Positions 31,318-41,267 of a stretch of 64,000 nucleotides of DNA are shown here, piece by piece. Origin of the DNA: Thermothelomyces thermophilus ATCC 42464 (lineage: Eukaryota; Ascomycota; Sordariomycetes; Sordariales; Chaetomiaceae); assembly GCF_000226095.1 (NCBI RefSeq), contig NC_016473.1:5208001-5272000 (forward strand). The letters run 5' to 3'. The notes under the pieces were generated by a model. The model did not search any database. It saw only the letters and a program-made list of their open reading frames with translations, and had not been told where the DNA came from. The position numbers and the translations under genes are program-made. Within the stretch, counting starts at the first letter, position 1. Each line of letters starts with the position of its first letter.

Positions 31318-33070
31318 TTAACGCCCGCCAATCTGCCCTTTAGGAACAGGAGGAACCCAACAGACCACCAGGTTCAGCGCAATGTGCATGACGCCAATGA
31401 CCCAAAACGCCTTTGCGTAGTCGGACCCCCCGTCCATGAAGCGGAAGACGATGGCAAACACGACGCCGCCCAGGTTCCCGCCGGCGCCCGTCAGGCCGGA
31501 CAGGACGCCGTTGGCGTGCGGGTAGACGTGGGGCAGCAGGGCGAAGTTGGCCCCGTTGCCGGCCTCGAGGAAGACGGCCATGACGACGACCAGGCCGATC
31601 ATGACGCCGAGGTCGTGCGGGTCGAGGACGCCGATGACGACGAGCAGCGCCCCCGCCACCACGCCGCACGCGTGCACCCAGGCCTTCTTGAGCCACAGGT
31701 TGCCGCCCGAGACGTTGTACAGCACGTCGCCGACGACGCCGCCCAGCGGGCGCGTGAGGAAGTTGAGGAACCCGAACACGGCCGCGTAGTTGCTCGCCCG
31801 CGTCTGGCCCAGGTACGGGAAGTTCTTGAGGTAGTACGAGCTCAGGACCGAGTTGACCGCCAGCTCGCCGCCGAAGCTGCACGCGTACGTGGCCACGTGG
31901 AAGAGCGCGTGCAGGCTGAAGACGATGGAGAGCGAGGTGCGAAAGGAAGGCGCTTGGATGACTTCGGCGTGCGCCGTTTCCATCATGGCTGTCGCGCCAG
32001 GGAGGGCAAGATTGGTGCTTGTCGCATGGGGGGACGAGGCTGCTGTTGTTGTTGTCGCCGGTGGAAAGGGAGATTTCTTGTCGTCGGTACTGCCTTTTTC
32101 TAGGTCGTCGGATGAAACTTTGCCGCCGGCCGGCGTTGTCGCTCCCGACGGTTCGCGGTCGGCAATGGTGCCCGGAACGGAGACGACGGCGCCCGAGATG
32201 TCCCTGGCTTCGAGATCTCGTCCAACGTTGTGGCGCTCGCTCCTAGACGGGGGTACATTAGCTGCTGCTGTTGTGATGGGAGAGGGGAGAGGAGACATAC
32301 CACTTGCCCATGGGCGTATCCTCGCACAGCACCAACATCCCGATTCCGCAGGCGATCAGACAGATCAGGGGTACAACGAAGGTGATACGCCATGCTTCAC
32401 GATGTGTGTGTTCCCAGTGATGTACCAACGAGTCAAAGACGGCCGGCATGATAAAGTAGGTGATGCCGCCGCCAGCATTGCCCCAACCGCCCGACAGAGC
32501 ATTGGCTGTGCCGACGACCGTCTTGTCGAACCATCCGGTGCACCAGACCTGGCAGGGCACGAAAGACCCACCCAGGATGCCAATGAAGAGGCGGATAATG
32601 TAGAGGCCGGTCGCGTCCTTGATCAGGGGGGCGAGCCCGATGGGAATGCTGCCAACCAGCAGAATCGCGCTGAACACCTTACGTGGGCCCCAGAGGTCGC
32701 AGAGCGGGCCGCAGACGAAGCGCACCGCCAGCGTGGCTACCAGGGAGACAATGTTGGAGTTGGCCACTTGCTCCGGAGTCAGGCCCAGGTCTTTTTTGAT
32801 GGTGACTGTCAACTGTGGAGGGGAGGAATCGACGGATTAGTCGAGCTCGATGGCCGCTGGATTGCCCGGACCGATGGGGTGAATAATAATTAAACATACC
32901 AATGGCGGAAAGGCGTACCAAGCCCAGAAGGCCAGCATGAAGCCAAGCCACGAGAAGAAGAAGACGCGGCCATGCCGATCAATGGGGTTCAGGACGGGCA
33001 CGCTTTTGGCCTTCCTGTTGACTGGGTTGAGGTCTGGCTTTCGCCAGAGGTCGGCTGTCTTGAATCCCAT
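31318..33070 (-). CDS. nrtA: High-affinity nitrate transporter, NNP family (NrtA/CrnA/NIT-10 type)
   Basis: Three exons: 33070-32900, 32812-32301, 32242-31318; 535 aa. Introns of 87 and 58 bp have GTATGT donors; joins give [16 protein letters not shown] and DTPMGK-W-SERHN. The protein is a 12-TM MFS carrier. The nitrate signature reads [13 protein letters not shown] at 165-177 and a second copy lies near [16 protein letters not shown]. Arginines in the substrate positions of Aspergillus NrtA are present: R88 in TM2 ([12 protein letters not shown]) and R392 in TM8 ([12 protein letters not shown]). The central loop (about 229-327) is roughly 100 residues, as usual in fungal nitrate carriers. 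It is expected in the plasma membrane, importing nitrate with protons. The upstream DNA has clustered GATA sites and a CTCCGCGG site, fitting AreA/NIT2 and NirA/NIT4 control. No nitrate or nitrite reductase gene is in the window. Confidence 0.96.
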
Positions 33071-33423
33071 TCTAGCTGTTATGCTGTTCCGGGATGCTGT
33101 GGTGGTGAGACTGCAGAAGCACGACCAACTTGATGATGCGAATGAGGCCCGAAGAAATTGACAACCCGTCCATGTCGCCGGTAGATATAGGCCGGGCTGT
33201 TGCTCATCACTTCGGCCAGACCGATGACCAAGGACTATGACATCCCGGCCGTTGGGGGGGGATTTGCCAAGCTCCCACGGGCCCGGTTCTGCGATAATTT
33301 AGTTTTCCGGAGATCTTGTAAGACGCATCCGCGAGGAACCAAGGAGCAATCCCGCGCTGGGGAATAATGTGGAGTGTTGTCCAGACCCCCACAGCCGACC
33401 CGGCCAGCCCTGCGTTCGTTAAC

Positions 33424-33554
33424 TTATCTCCTTATCTGCGCCTGGGCTGAGGCTCTAGCCAGGGGCTTTCTTGGCGGAGATAAAGCGGCGACGCGTTGCT
33501 GGCACCGGATGTTACCGCGCACCAACGTTATCTCGGAGCGAGCAACAGAGATAA
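33424..33554. promoter_or_regulatory. Cluster of five GATA (AreA/NIT2-type) sites
   Basis: TTATCT at 33424, 33432 and 33528 and AGATAA at 33478 and 33549. All match HGATAR, the site of the nitrogen regulator AreA/NIT2, 355-485 bp upstream of the nitrate transporter ATG. The two leftmost are 8 bp apart, the spacing style favoured by NIT2. Confidence 0.65.
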
Positions 33555-33574
33555 GTCTATCATGGAGAGGCCAT

Positions 33575-33582
33575 CTCCGCGG
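33575..33582. promoter_or_regulatory. NirA/NIT4-type site CTCCGCGG
   Basis: CTCCGCGG is an exact match to CTCCGHGG, the NirA site of Aspergillus nitrate promoters. It sits 21 bp from the nearest GATA site, in keeping with joint NirA-AreA activation. Confidence 0.6.
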
Positions 33583-34725
33583 GCATAAAACCTGCCGCCC
33601 CCCCCCCAGAGTTCCGAGAATCTCGAACCTTGGTCGACTTGCGTGAGTTTCCGGATACTGCACCCCGAAACCATGTCGAGGGCCCATCGCGGACCATGCC
33701 CAACGTTCAAGACGCAGGAATCTCTCGGGAGGCTCCTTATCAGAGATCGGCCACTCCAGTTTGGGCCGAAAGTTGTGGTCAAACCATTGCTTTTGCCCAC
33801 CAACCTGTTTCAGAGTGTGGCGAATTCCAGCATCAATGATGATCGTCGACAGATTGGTTTCGCGACTCAGCCCTTCCACGCGCCTCCGCTGCATCCCATC
33901 GGAGAACCTCGCAGCATCTGAGGAGGATGAGGGATTGTGGCGTGGAGGCATGGCTTGAAATTAGCCAAGCAAGGTCAATGTTATCTACCGCCACGACAAC
34001 GGTAACGAAATTCAAGTGTGGGTGTTATTTGAGCTGCCCGTTTCCTGTGAATGCACCGTCAGTGGGCCTTACGAGGACGGCCAATTACCCCGGCGCCGAC
34101 TCTTGGAGTGAGATGAACCGTGGAGATGCTGAAGTTGTGTGGGGAGTCTCGCCGCTCGATGCCACCGCCGCCGCAAGTAGTTATGGGTACCCTTATCAAT
34201 GACCAAAGAGCACCCAATGAACGCTCTTGGAAAAAACAAAACGGTAGAGCCCCGTTATCATGGAATGCCTAGAGCGTGGTCGGATTAGTCCCAAGAGCGT
34301 GGGACAATAGGATTTCGGGACAAGGTCCAGAAATAGTTAATCGTTCATTGAAAGGGATTTGTCGCACCGCGGTTCGTTCTCTCGTAGCTTTAGTCGATGC
34401 CTGGTATCAGGTGAGATCGATATTCCACAAGGCCCAGCATCCCCGACGTCGAGAGGCCCACGGGATTCCATCAGGAGGGGAGAGAAAAGAAAAGATGGGA
34501 AAGAGAAAAAGGATAAAAAGAAATAGAAAAGAGAGAGAGAGAGAGAAATAGGAGGGATGGGAAGGAAGGAAAAGGAAAAGGGAAGGATGAAAAAAAATTG
34601 ATAGGTATGTCGATGCAGTGCATTGCCGTCTATCTTTGCCAGCCTCGACTGCCAACCAACCCCATATGTACACGGCGGAACCATTTCCCGCCCATCAGGA
34701 CATCATTCGGCCACATTTGGCCCTC

Positions 34726-35230
34726 TCAATTGCTCCGCGCCCCGCCCTTTGCCTCCCTGAGCTCGTTCATCTTGGCGACGCGCTTCTTGAACTCGACGTA
34801 TTGGCACTTTTCGTAGCTGTGCCTCTCGTCCTGCGGCGGGTACCGTCAGCCGGTCTGCTCCCGAGTCCGCCCTCCCGGGCTCGTGGCACTGCACACTCTT
34901 CTGTCCGTCTGTCACATGGTCCGGGAAGAATGGAAGGGAGGAAGAGGAAGGGGGGGAAGAGTCTTCGGGTCGAGCCGGGTTAGACGGGATCATGGCGCAT
35001 CTCGTACCTCACACTTCCAAGGCATGTAGTAGGTCTCGAAGCGACACCGATTGAGCGGAATCAGCAGGTGGGCGCAGCTATCTCGGTATTGCAAGGGCAG
35101 CTTCGCATCGCGCATCTCCTCGCGGGTCGCCCCTGCGGTGGGCCGTTAGCGTGCGCCGGTGTCACGGAAAGGAGGTTGGCAGGATTGGGAAGGACATACG
35201 CCGGGGTGTCTCGCTGGATTCTAACGCCAT
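34726..35230 (-). CDS. NDUFB7: NADH:ubiquinone oxidoreductase subunit NDUFB7 (B18)
   Basis: Three short exons, 35230-35200, 35132-35008 and 34830-34726, giving 86 aa; introns are 67 and 177 bp with GTATGT and GTACGA donors and CAG acceptors. The protein starts MALESSETPRRATREEM. It has the twin CX9C motif of the family: C30-X9-C40 in DSCAHLLIPLNRC, and C51-X9-C61 in KCEDERHSYEKC. The stretch CRFETYYMPWKCE and the ending YVEFKKRVAKMNEL are diagnostic for NDUFB7. It is a structural subunit of the complex I membrane arm, on the intermembrane-space face, with two disulfides expected through the Mia40 route. The gene is easy to miss because no exon is longer than 42 codons. No regulatory link with neighbours is seen. 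Confidence 0.95.
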
Positions 35231-37547
35231 GGTGGGCTACAATGGGGCGGTTGCGAGCGGCAATTGCGCGGGTCGATGTGTTCGTGGTGTTGAGGTTCGC
35301 CGAAGCTCTGACGCCCCAAGAAGCCGGCCAGGCAAAGTGCAGTGGAGCTTCTCGCCCGGCTCGGAGCTCGAGCCCCAGGCACAAAGCGGATATCCGCAAT
35401 AGCACGTGCTTTTCCACGTGAACATACCATCGCATAGGCCTTGCGGCCCAAAACGGCAACTGCATCGAGACATCTACCAAGCCAAATATTTTTTTTCTTT
35501 CTTTTCTTCCTTTTGAGCGACGACTTGGCATGAGGCCAGTGAGGTGATTTGTAGTTTGAGTATTTGAAATTCAGAAGAGGCCCCGGCTACAAGTACCCAA
35601 TCAGTGCAACCCGCGATGAGGCTGACTTAGCAACTGATTGCACGATCTTGAAGATCCCAAGATACCGAATTGAGGAAGGTGGCGTTTTCGGAGGTATATT
35701 CTCGGCCGATAAATGACGACAATGGGAAGGAGAATGGGAAAGTTGGGCGAACTTGCCAATTAGAAATAGTTCACTCAGCAGCGATCACATGTAAGGCAAC
35801 TCGATCCCGGTACATGGGAACATGTCGAGGCACCCAAGAATGTGATTTAAACCTGGCCGCCCACCACGTAAACCCCCCGTGCCCCCCACGCACGCAATGT
35901 GCATTTCCCTCGTTCTCTCGTGCAGTTGACCGACGCATGCAAAGATACGGCGTAGAAAACGCAAGTCGGGCGAACGGAGCCCAACGATTCACAGGCAGAA
36001 CGATCTTGGGAAAATCAGCGCTCGGATTGGAAGCATGCTTACTTGAGGTATCTGGTGGTTTCAGACACTAACTAGTATAACTAGTCCGTACACCTTCGAG
36101 AAACTGCAGCTGAGTCAGCCGCAGCCTCACCCGCAGCCGCAGTATATAGCCACGCGGGAGCCAAGGAGGGCAGCGGCCCGAGCAGCGAGGAGTTCGGATT
36201 CCCGGGAAACGGGTATAATTACTACATACCTAACCTTTGGGACAAGGCTACACGGCAGAAATCTTATTTTGTTTATTTTCCTTGGGGGGCCAGGCGGTCG
36301 CTACTTCCCTCCCCAGTCACGGAGCACATGCTTTCGAGGGAACCGGTTTCCTTTTTCTTCTTTCTTTTTTGCCCGCAAGATCCAGGGTAGGTGTAAAAAT
36401 TGTGTCAAATTGTCAGGTCTCGCAGGGCCCTCATTGGTCCCTCGCTGATTCACTCGGCCAAAATTCACAGAATGCCTCAGGTCGATGGGTCGACGGGTCG
36501 ACAGGTTGACAAATACTTTAGGCCCGACACACAGGGAAGCGGCCAACCGCTTTCCGCACTTCCCACTAGGCTTTCGGTCTTTGATAATCTCGCATGAGAT
36601 GGCCGATCTCCTCCTGCAACGAGTTACGGGCTGCTAACCAGACTCGGCGAAAGCTTCGGCTCTACCCGCTCGCCGCTTCGATTCCCTGGTGGTGTTCGGT
36701 AGCGTTGCATGTGCCTCCTGCGTCCTGATATCGCCCTGATGCGCCTTGGGTAAGAGTCGGTTACATTGACGAGTGCTGGATATTAGTTACCACCTACCTT
36801 GCTAGGTCTGAGACACTTGATCGAACGGATCGGTTGCATACCCGGTTGGCTCTTCAGCATTATAATTTTTGTTTATATGCCGAGATGCTGCAGCGCAACG
36901 TTGAGCCATCCGTATCACGATGCACGGGAGCCGCTGCACGCTACCGTGATACAGCACCCGTCCGTCCGGACCGCACACGAGCGACCCGACAACAACAACG
37001 CTCGGCTCAACCGCAGGCAAGCGACGCGAGAGATGCTACTGCGCCCGTCGGTGCACAGATCCCACGAGACCGAGCGAGCACCAGCAGCGGACTGATTCTC
37101 TTTGGCGACTGTCGTCGTCGTGGTCGGCGATGCGACTTTGTGGCGTGACGGGAAAGATAGGCAGGTGGACTTGCTGGATTCACCAGATCAGACTCCCGGG
37201 ATCGACCTGGTGTGGCACGAGAGAGGGCAGACCGGACTACTATCATGGCTTGCAACCAACCCGACAAAGCATTGCAACAAGCGTGTGCCCTGAACGGAGA
37301 TGTGGCTTCCTTTTGCATCCTCACGTTGCCATTGCTCTATCATCTACCACCTCCAGGGTCTGGTATCTACAAGTCCTCCAAGTCCTATGAATCCTATATA
37401 ATCTCTGACGATGGCTCACCTACCCTTCACTCCCGTTAAGTGTGGACCAGCGAAGCACATGCAAGCTCACAGCCTCCCTCTCACTGTTCCTTCGAGCCTA
37501 CTTCCGGCCTTGGTTGTGCCCTCCGTTCTAGTCTCCCTCTTGATATC
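35231..37547. other. Intergenic region
   Basis: Promoter side of two divergent genes. A TGAGTCA element (GCN4/CPC1-like, about 36112) and a TATATAG stretch (about 36134) sit close together near the middle, which could mark an unannotated transcript start, but no coding frame follows. The last 150 bp precede the TmpA-like gene. Confidence 0.5.
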
Positions 37548-39461
37548 ATGTCTTCCTCGTTGCCAGGGACGCCAGATCCCCTGCCCATCGACGGGCAACA
37601 ACAGCAACTCTCTCCCAACGAGCCCAGGCCGGGTGATTCCCTATCCAGTACTCCCACTGAGACCTACGATCAAGATGTGTCGGACTGCGAGTCGGACGTC
37701 GATGACGAGTCCAGCACGGACGTGGAGAAAGCAGTAACATCGTCAACCCCATCCGCGGCCACCCTCCCCGGGACGCCGCCGCCGCCGTCCAAAGCTAGGT
37801 ATATTACCGAATCCGGGGTCCTTCCCAACGACGCCGACCCCTTTGAGGCCTACGGCCTCGACAGCTCGCCGTTGCCCCCTAAGCGGTCATCGATCAGGGC
37901 CTACCGGTTTCTGCGATGGAACTTTGGCTCCGTCTACCGCCGCATCTTCACTCTCGTGTACCTCGGCAACATGGCCGCCCTGGCCGTCTTCATTGCCCGC
38001 CGCGCCAAGTCCGGCGATCCGTCCGCCTTCACGCACCAGCAAGCCAGCACTGCCGTGACGGCCAACATCCTGGCGGCCGTCATCGTGCGCAACGAGCACG
38101 TCGTCAACGCCCTGTTCTGGATCTTCGTCTCCCCCTGGACCAGGGCCATGCCCCTCCGCGCCCGCACGCTCGCGGCCAAGGTGTACTCGTACGGCGGCAT
38201 CCACAGCGGCGGCGCCGTGTCGGCCACCTTCTGGTACATCGCCTTCCTGGTGCTCCTGACCATCGACTTCCAGCGCACCAACGGCCCCGGTCCGGTCGGC
38301 TCCCTCCGCGCCGCCATCTACGCCGTAAGCTACGCCATCATCGTGCTGCTCGTGTCCATGCTCGCCTCGGCGCACCCCGAGGCGCGCCGCAGGGTGCACA
38401 ACTGGTTCGAGGGTATCCACCGCTTCATGGGCTGGACGGCCGTGGCCCTCTTCTGGGCCCTGGTCGTCCTCCTCGCCGCCGATTCCGTCGTCGTCGTCGG
38501 CGGCGGCGGTGACGGCGGTAGTGGCGGTGGCGGCGCCAAGCTCGGCCGCGCCCTGGCCGCCTCCCCGTCCTTCTGGATGCTCGTCGTCATCACCCTCCTC
38601 ATCGCCTACCCCTGGACGCGTCTGCGCATGCGCGACGTCGAGGCCGAGGTCCTCTCCCCGCACTGCCTCAAGCTCACCTTCCGCCACCGCGACGTGCACT
38701 ACGGCCAGGCCGTCCGCCTGACCGACTCTCCCCTGAAGGAGACTCACGCATTCGGCGTCATCCCCGGCATCATTTCATCCTCCTCCTCCTCCTCCTCCAC
38801 CACCAACTCCTCCCCGTCACCAACACCAGTACCTAGTGAGAAAGCCGGAGCGGTCGCCACTGTCACGGAAAAGAAGAAGAAGGAGGAGGAGGCGGAGGAT
38901 CAGGAGCAGGGCTTCACGGTGCTCGTGTCCAACGCGGGCGACTGGACGCACAAGCTGATCAACGCACCGCCGGAGCGCATCTACACGCGGGGCGCGCCGC
39001 AGTTTGGCGTGCTGCGCGTGGCCGCGCTCTTCTCCCCCTGCGTCGTGGTCGCCACGGGCTCGGGCATCGCCCCCTGCCTGGGCATCCTCGCGGCCGTCGC
39101 CGCCGTCCGGGAGGGGAAGCAGGCGCGGCAGCGGTTCCGGGCCGAGATCCCGACCCCGGACTCGGTGCGCGTCCTCTGGGCCACCCGCGAACCCCTCGCC
39201 ACCTACGGGCCCGAGGTCCTCTCGCTGGTCCGCCGGGCCGACCCCAACGCCGTCGTGCTCAACACGGGCAAGGGCAGGCGGCCGGACCTGGTCAAGCTCG
39301 TCTACCGCCTCTGGGGGCAAGAGAGGCAGGTTGGGCGCGGCCGCGGTAAGGAGAAGGCCGAGGCTGTCGTCATCATTTCCAACCATAGAGTGACGGAAAA
39401 GGTGGTCTACGGGCTCGAGGCTAGGGGTGTGCCCGCATTCGGGGCTATCTTTGATTCTTGA
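37548..39461 (+). CDS. TmpA-like membrane flavoprotein (ferric reductase-related)
   Basis: Single exon, 637 aa, ATG at 37548; an open frame upstream starts only with GTG. Residues 1-105 are acidic and disordered. The block YRFLRWNFGSVYRRIFTLVY then LGNMAALAVFIARR is typical of TmpA relatives and leads into about six membrane helices (VTANILAAVIVRNE, TFWYIAFLVLLTIDF, IYAVSYAIIVLLVSMLA, WTAVALFWALVVLLAADS, FWMLVVITLLIAYPW). The C-terminal cytosolic half has a FAD-domain-like part with a long low-complexity insert (poly-Ser, poly-Lys/Glu) and an NAD(P)-binding motif VVVATGSGIAP (TGSGIAP 503-509). In Aspergillus nidulans TmpA affects asexual development; a redox signalling role is inferred here. 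Some of the haem-ligand His pairs of true ferric reductases are not evident, so a metalloreductase function is doubtful. Confidence 0.85.
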   Translation: MSSSLPGTPDPLPIDGQQQQLSPNEPRPGDSLSSTPTETYDQDVSDCESDVDDESSTDVEKAVTSSTPSAATLPGTPPPPSKARYITESGVLPNDADPFEAYGLDSSPLPPKRSSIRAYRFLRWNFGSVYRRIFTLVYLGNMAALAVFIARRAKSGDPSAFTHQQASTAVTANILAAVIVRNEHVVNALFWIFVSPWTRAMPLRARTLAAKVYSYGGIHSGGAVSATFWYIAFLVLLTIDFQRTNGPGPVGSLRAAIYAVSYAIIVLLVSMLASAHPEARRRVHNWFEGIHRFMGWTAVALFWALVVLLAADSVVVVGGGGDGGSGGGGAKLGRALAASPSFWMLVVITLLIAYPWTRLRMRDVEAEVLSPHCLKLTFRHRDVHYGQAVRLTDSPLKETHAFGVIPGIISSSSSSSSTTNSSPSPTPVPSEKAGAVATVTEKKKKEEEAEDQEQGFTVLVSNAGDWTHKLINAPPERIYTRGAPQFGVLRVAALFSPCVVVATGSGIAPCLGILAAVAAVREGKQARQRFRAEIPTPDSVRVLWATREPLATYGPEVLSLVRRADPNAVVLNTGKGRRPDLVKLVYRLWGQERQVGRGRGKEKAEAVVIISNHRVTEKVVYGLEARGVPAFGAIFDS

Positions 39462-40181
39462 GCTCTGGTTCCCCTTTTTTTGTTTTTCCCTTCCATTTTC
39501 TTATCCTCTCTGCTCTTTCCTGTTTTCTCCAAAAGTTGAGTTATGAGTCTACGTCCTGTGCTTCAAGTCGTTCCGTCATGTCTTTCGGCGCCTTTTTTTT
39601 TTTTTTTTTTCGTAGAGTCGGTGTCTTTCGGAGCTTTAGTTAGAATGGCCCCTGGTTCTGTCACTGACCCCCCTGTTCTGAATCAAGCTACGGAGCACAA
39701 TCGTATTCAGAACAACCTTGAAGTAGACAAATTCCCAAAAAGAAGCAATAAAAATACACTGCCTCCAGACCTCTGTTCAGGTGACTCACACAGAGCCGCC
39801 AATAATATCAATGCAAGGTATATGCGGGAGTGAGCTGAGCTCGAAAATCTATATGTAGTGTTCTGTTAATAAAGGACACCAACGGTACTTGCACAGCACA
39901 GTTGGAGTTAGTAGCATGCTATTAGTAACTATTTAAAGGTTTCTGTAAGATTTTGTTCAAAGTTGAGAAAACAATAAAAATGAACGAGACAATTGATTAA
40001 ACCTCTAATTAATAATTACTTCTCTAGCTACCGTCAAAATTTGATTAACAAGCAGCAAATCTGCAAATGCTAGGTTATGACGTATCATATTCCTGACGAA
40101 AACTTGCCAGACATTGGAAAAGCGAAGCCCCCTGAGACCAAAAAAGTAGCTACATACTTGATGTGAGTGACAAAAAAGGAG
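39462..40181. other. Intergenic region
   Basis: 3' flank of the TmpA-like gene with a T-run near 39600, then AT-rich DNA up to the tRNA. Just left of the tRNA a run of six A on the plus strand acts as its Pol III terminator. Confidence 0.6.
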
Positions 40182-40266
40182 TGCCTACTACAGGAATCGA
40201 ACCTGTGATCTTTGCATGTCGTCGAATGATACAAGTGCAACGCATTAGCCACTATGCTAAGCAGGC
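40182..40266 (-). tRNA. tRNA-Thr (anticodon UGU) with 12-nt intron
   Basis: On the minus strand the 85-nt gene folds as a full cloverleaf: acceptor GCCTGCT with AGTAGGC, D-stem GCAT/ATGC, anticodon stem TTGCA/TGCAA, T-arm ACAGG-TTCGATT-CCTGT, discriminator A. The loop reads CTTGTA, a 12-nt intron (40218-40229), then A; removal leaves the 7-nt loop CTTGTAA with anticodon TGT. Introns after position 37 are standard in eukaryotic nuclear tRNAs. The A box (TAGCATAGTGG) and B box (GGTTCGATTCC) fit consensus. A T-run follows the 3' end. Mature length is 73 nt before CCA addition. Confidence 0.96.
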
Positions 40267-40691
40267 TTTTTAGTTGCCGAGACGGGCAGTGTTGATGGTT
40301 TATGGAGGGCAACTGCTAGTGCCTAGTCTTTTGCAGAAGCCCTTGGAGGGGATTTTGTAAAATACCTATGATTCAGAGCTTGAAGCTAGGCATGAAGTGG
40401 CTGGCTTTCGCAGCCTAATACTTTTTACATCACCTAGGCCGCAATAGGACAGAAACTTTTAATTAGTCGTAACTCAAAGGCACCTTACGCTCCTCTTCGA
40501 AGCTGACTTGTCCACGTAGTTCATTGTTGATGGAGTCTTCAAGGCGGTGGCCGACAGCACAACACCTCTCGGGCTCATCCGGTAACTTAGCTACTTTTGG
40601 TCCGACTTTAACGACCGATTGCAACCTCGGATCATTCGGGTTGCCGACGTAGCATGGACTGAACTTCTGCAACGGTGGATAAGGCGCGCAT
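40267..40691. other. Short intergenic region
   Basis: Between the tRNA gene and the 3' end of the cytidine deaminase gene. No feature seen. Confidence 0.6.
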
Positions 40692-41267
40692 TCACTCTTC
40701 CCCAGTCCTGCCGGCCTCGAGTGCCTTCCTCTTCTCCTCTCTTCCCGTGTTGCCATCCTCCCAGACGGACGGGTACGCCACCAGGTCGCGCGCCCTCGTC
40801 TTGACCTCCCGGCCGTGCCGGTCCATTACGATGACGCCGATCTCGGGGTTATAGTCGAGCATGGTCTGCGCGCACCTCCCGCACGGGTTGATGACGCGGA
40901 ACACGACGTCTCCGTCCCCGGCCCCGTCCCAGGGGCCCTTTTGCAACTGCTGCTGTTGCTGCTGCTCCTTCTGCCGTCTGCACACGGCGATGATGGTCTC
41001 GACGTCGGTCGGGAGCACGCCGCGCGCGGCCGCGGCCCCGAAGGCGCAGAGCTCCGCGCAGGGCCCGCCGGTGAAGTGGTAGACGTTGAGGGCCACCACC
41101 GTCTCGCCCGTGCGACGGCTGCGCACGGCCGCAGCCACAGTGTGGTTGTCGTCGGCCACGGGCACGCCGGCAAAGGCGCGCACGCAGAGGTCGAACAGCT
41201 CCGGGTCCAGGTGCGTGGTTGTGGTGGCCGTGGCTGTAGGCCCAGTCTTTGGGCTGCTGGTCGTCAT
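40692..41267 (-). CDS. Cytidine deaminase-like protein (blasticidin-S deaminase type)
   Basis: Single exon, 191 aa, ATG at 41267. The zinc site of tetrameric cytidine deaminases is complete: C70-A71-E72 (GGPCAELCAFGAAAARG) and C129/C132 (INPCGRCAQTMLDY). The ending DLVAYPSVWEDG and the order of motifs resemble the blasticidin-S deaminase of Aspergillus terreus more than the pyrimidine salvage enzyme. It is predicted to be a soluble hydrolytic deaminase of a cytosine-containing nucleoside or antibiotic. Between the two zinc motifs lies a loop with a Gln run (about 100-108) and Gly/Asp, longer than usual. N-terminal 20 residues are Thr-rich and disordered. It could be ordinary cytidine deaminase with insertions; catalytic residues are intact either way. 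Confidence 0.88.
   Translation of the reverse strand: MTTSSPKTGPTATATTTTHLDPELFDLCVRAFAGVPVADDNHTVAAAVRSRRTGETVVALNVYHFTGGPCAELCAFGAAAARGVLPTDVETIIAVCRRQKEQQQQQQLQKGPWDGAGDGDVVFRVINPCGRCAQTMLDYNPEIGVIVMDRHGREVKTRARDLVAYPSVWEDGNTGREEKRKALEAGRTGEE

Larger units (their letters stand above)
33071..34725. other. Intergenic region
   Basis: Left part is the nitrate transporter promoter. Around 34470-34600 lies an A/G-rich tract. No gene recognised in the rest; a frame at 34618-34983 runs antisense to the complex I subunit gene and is its shadow. Confidence 0.6.
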
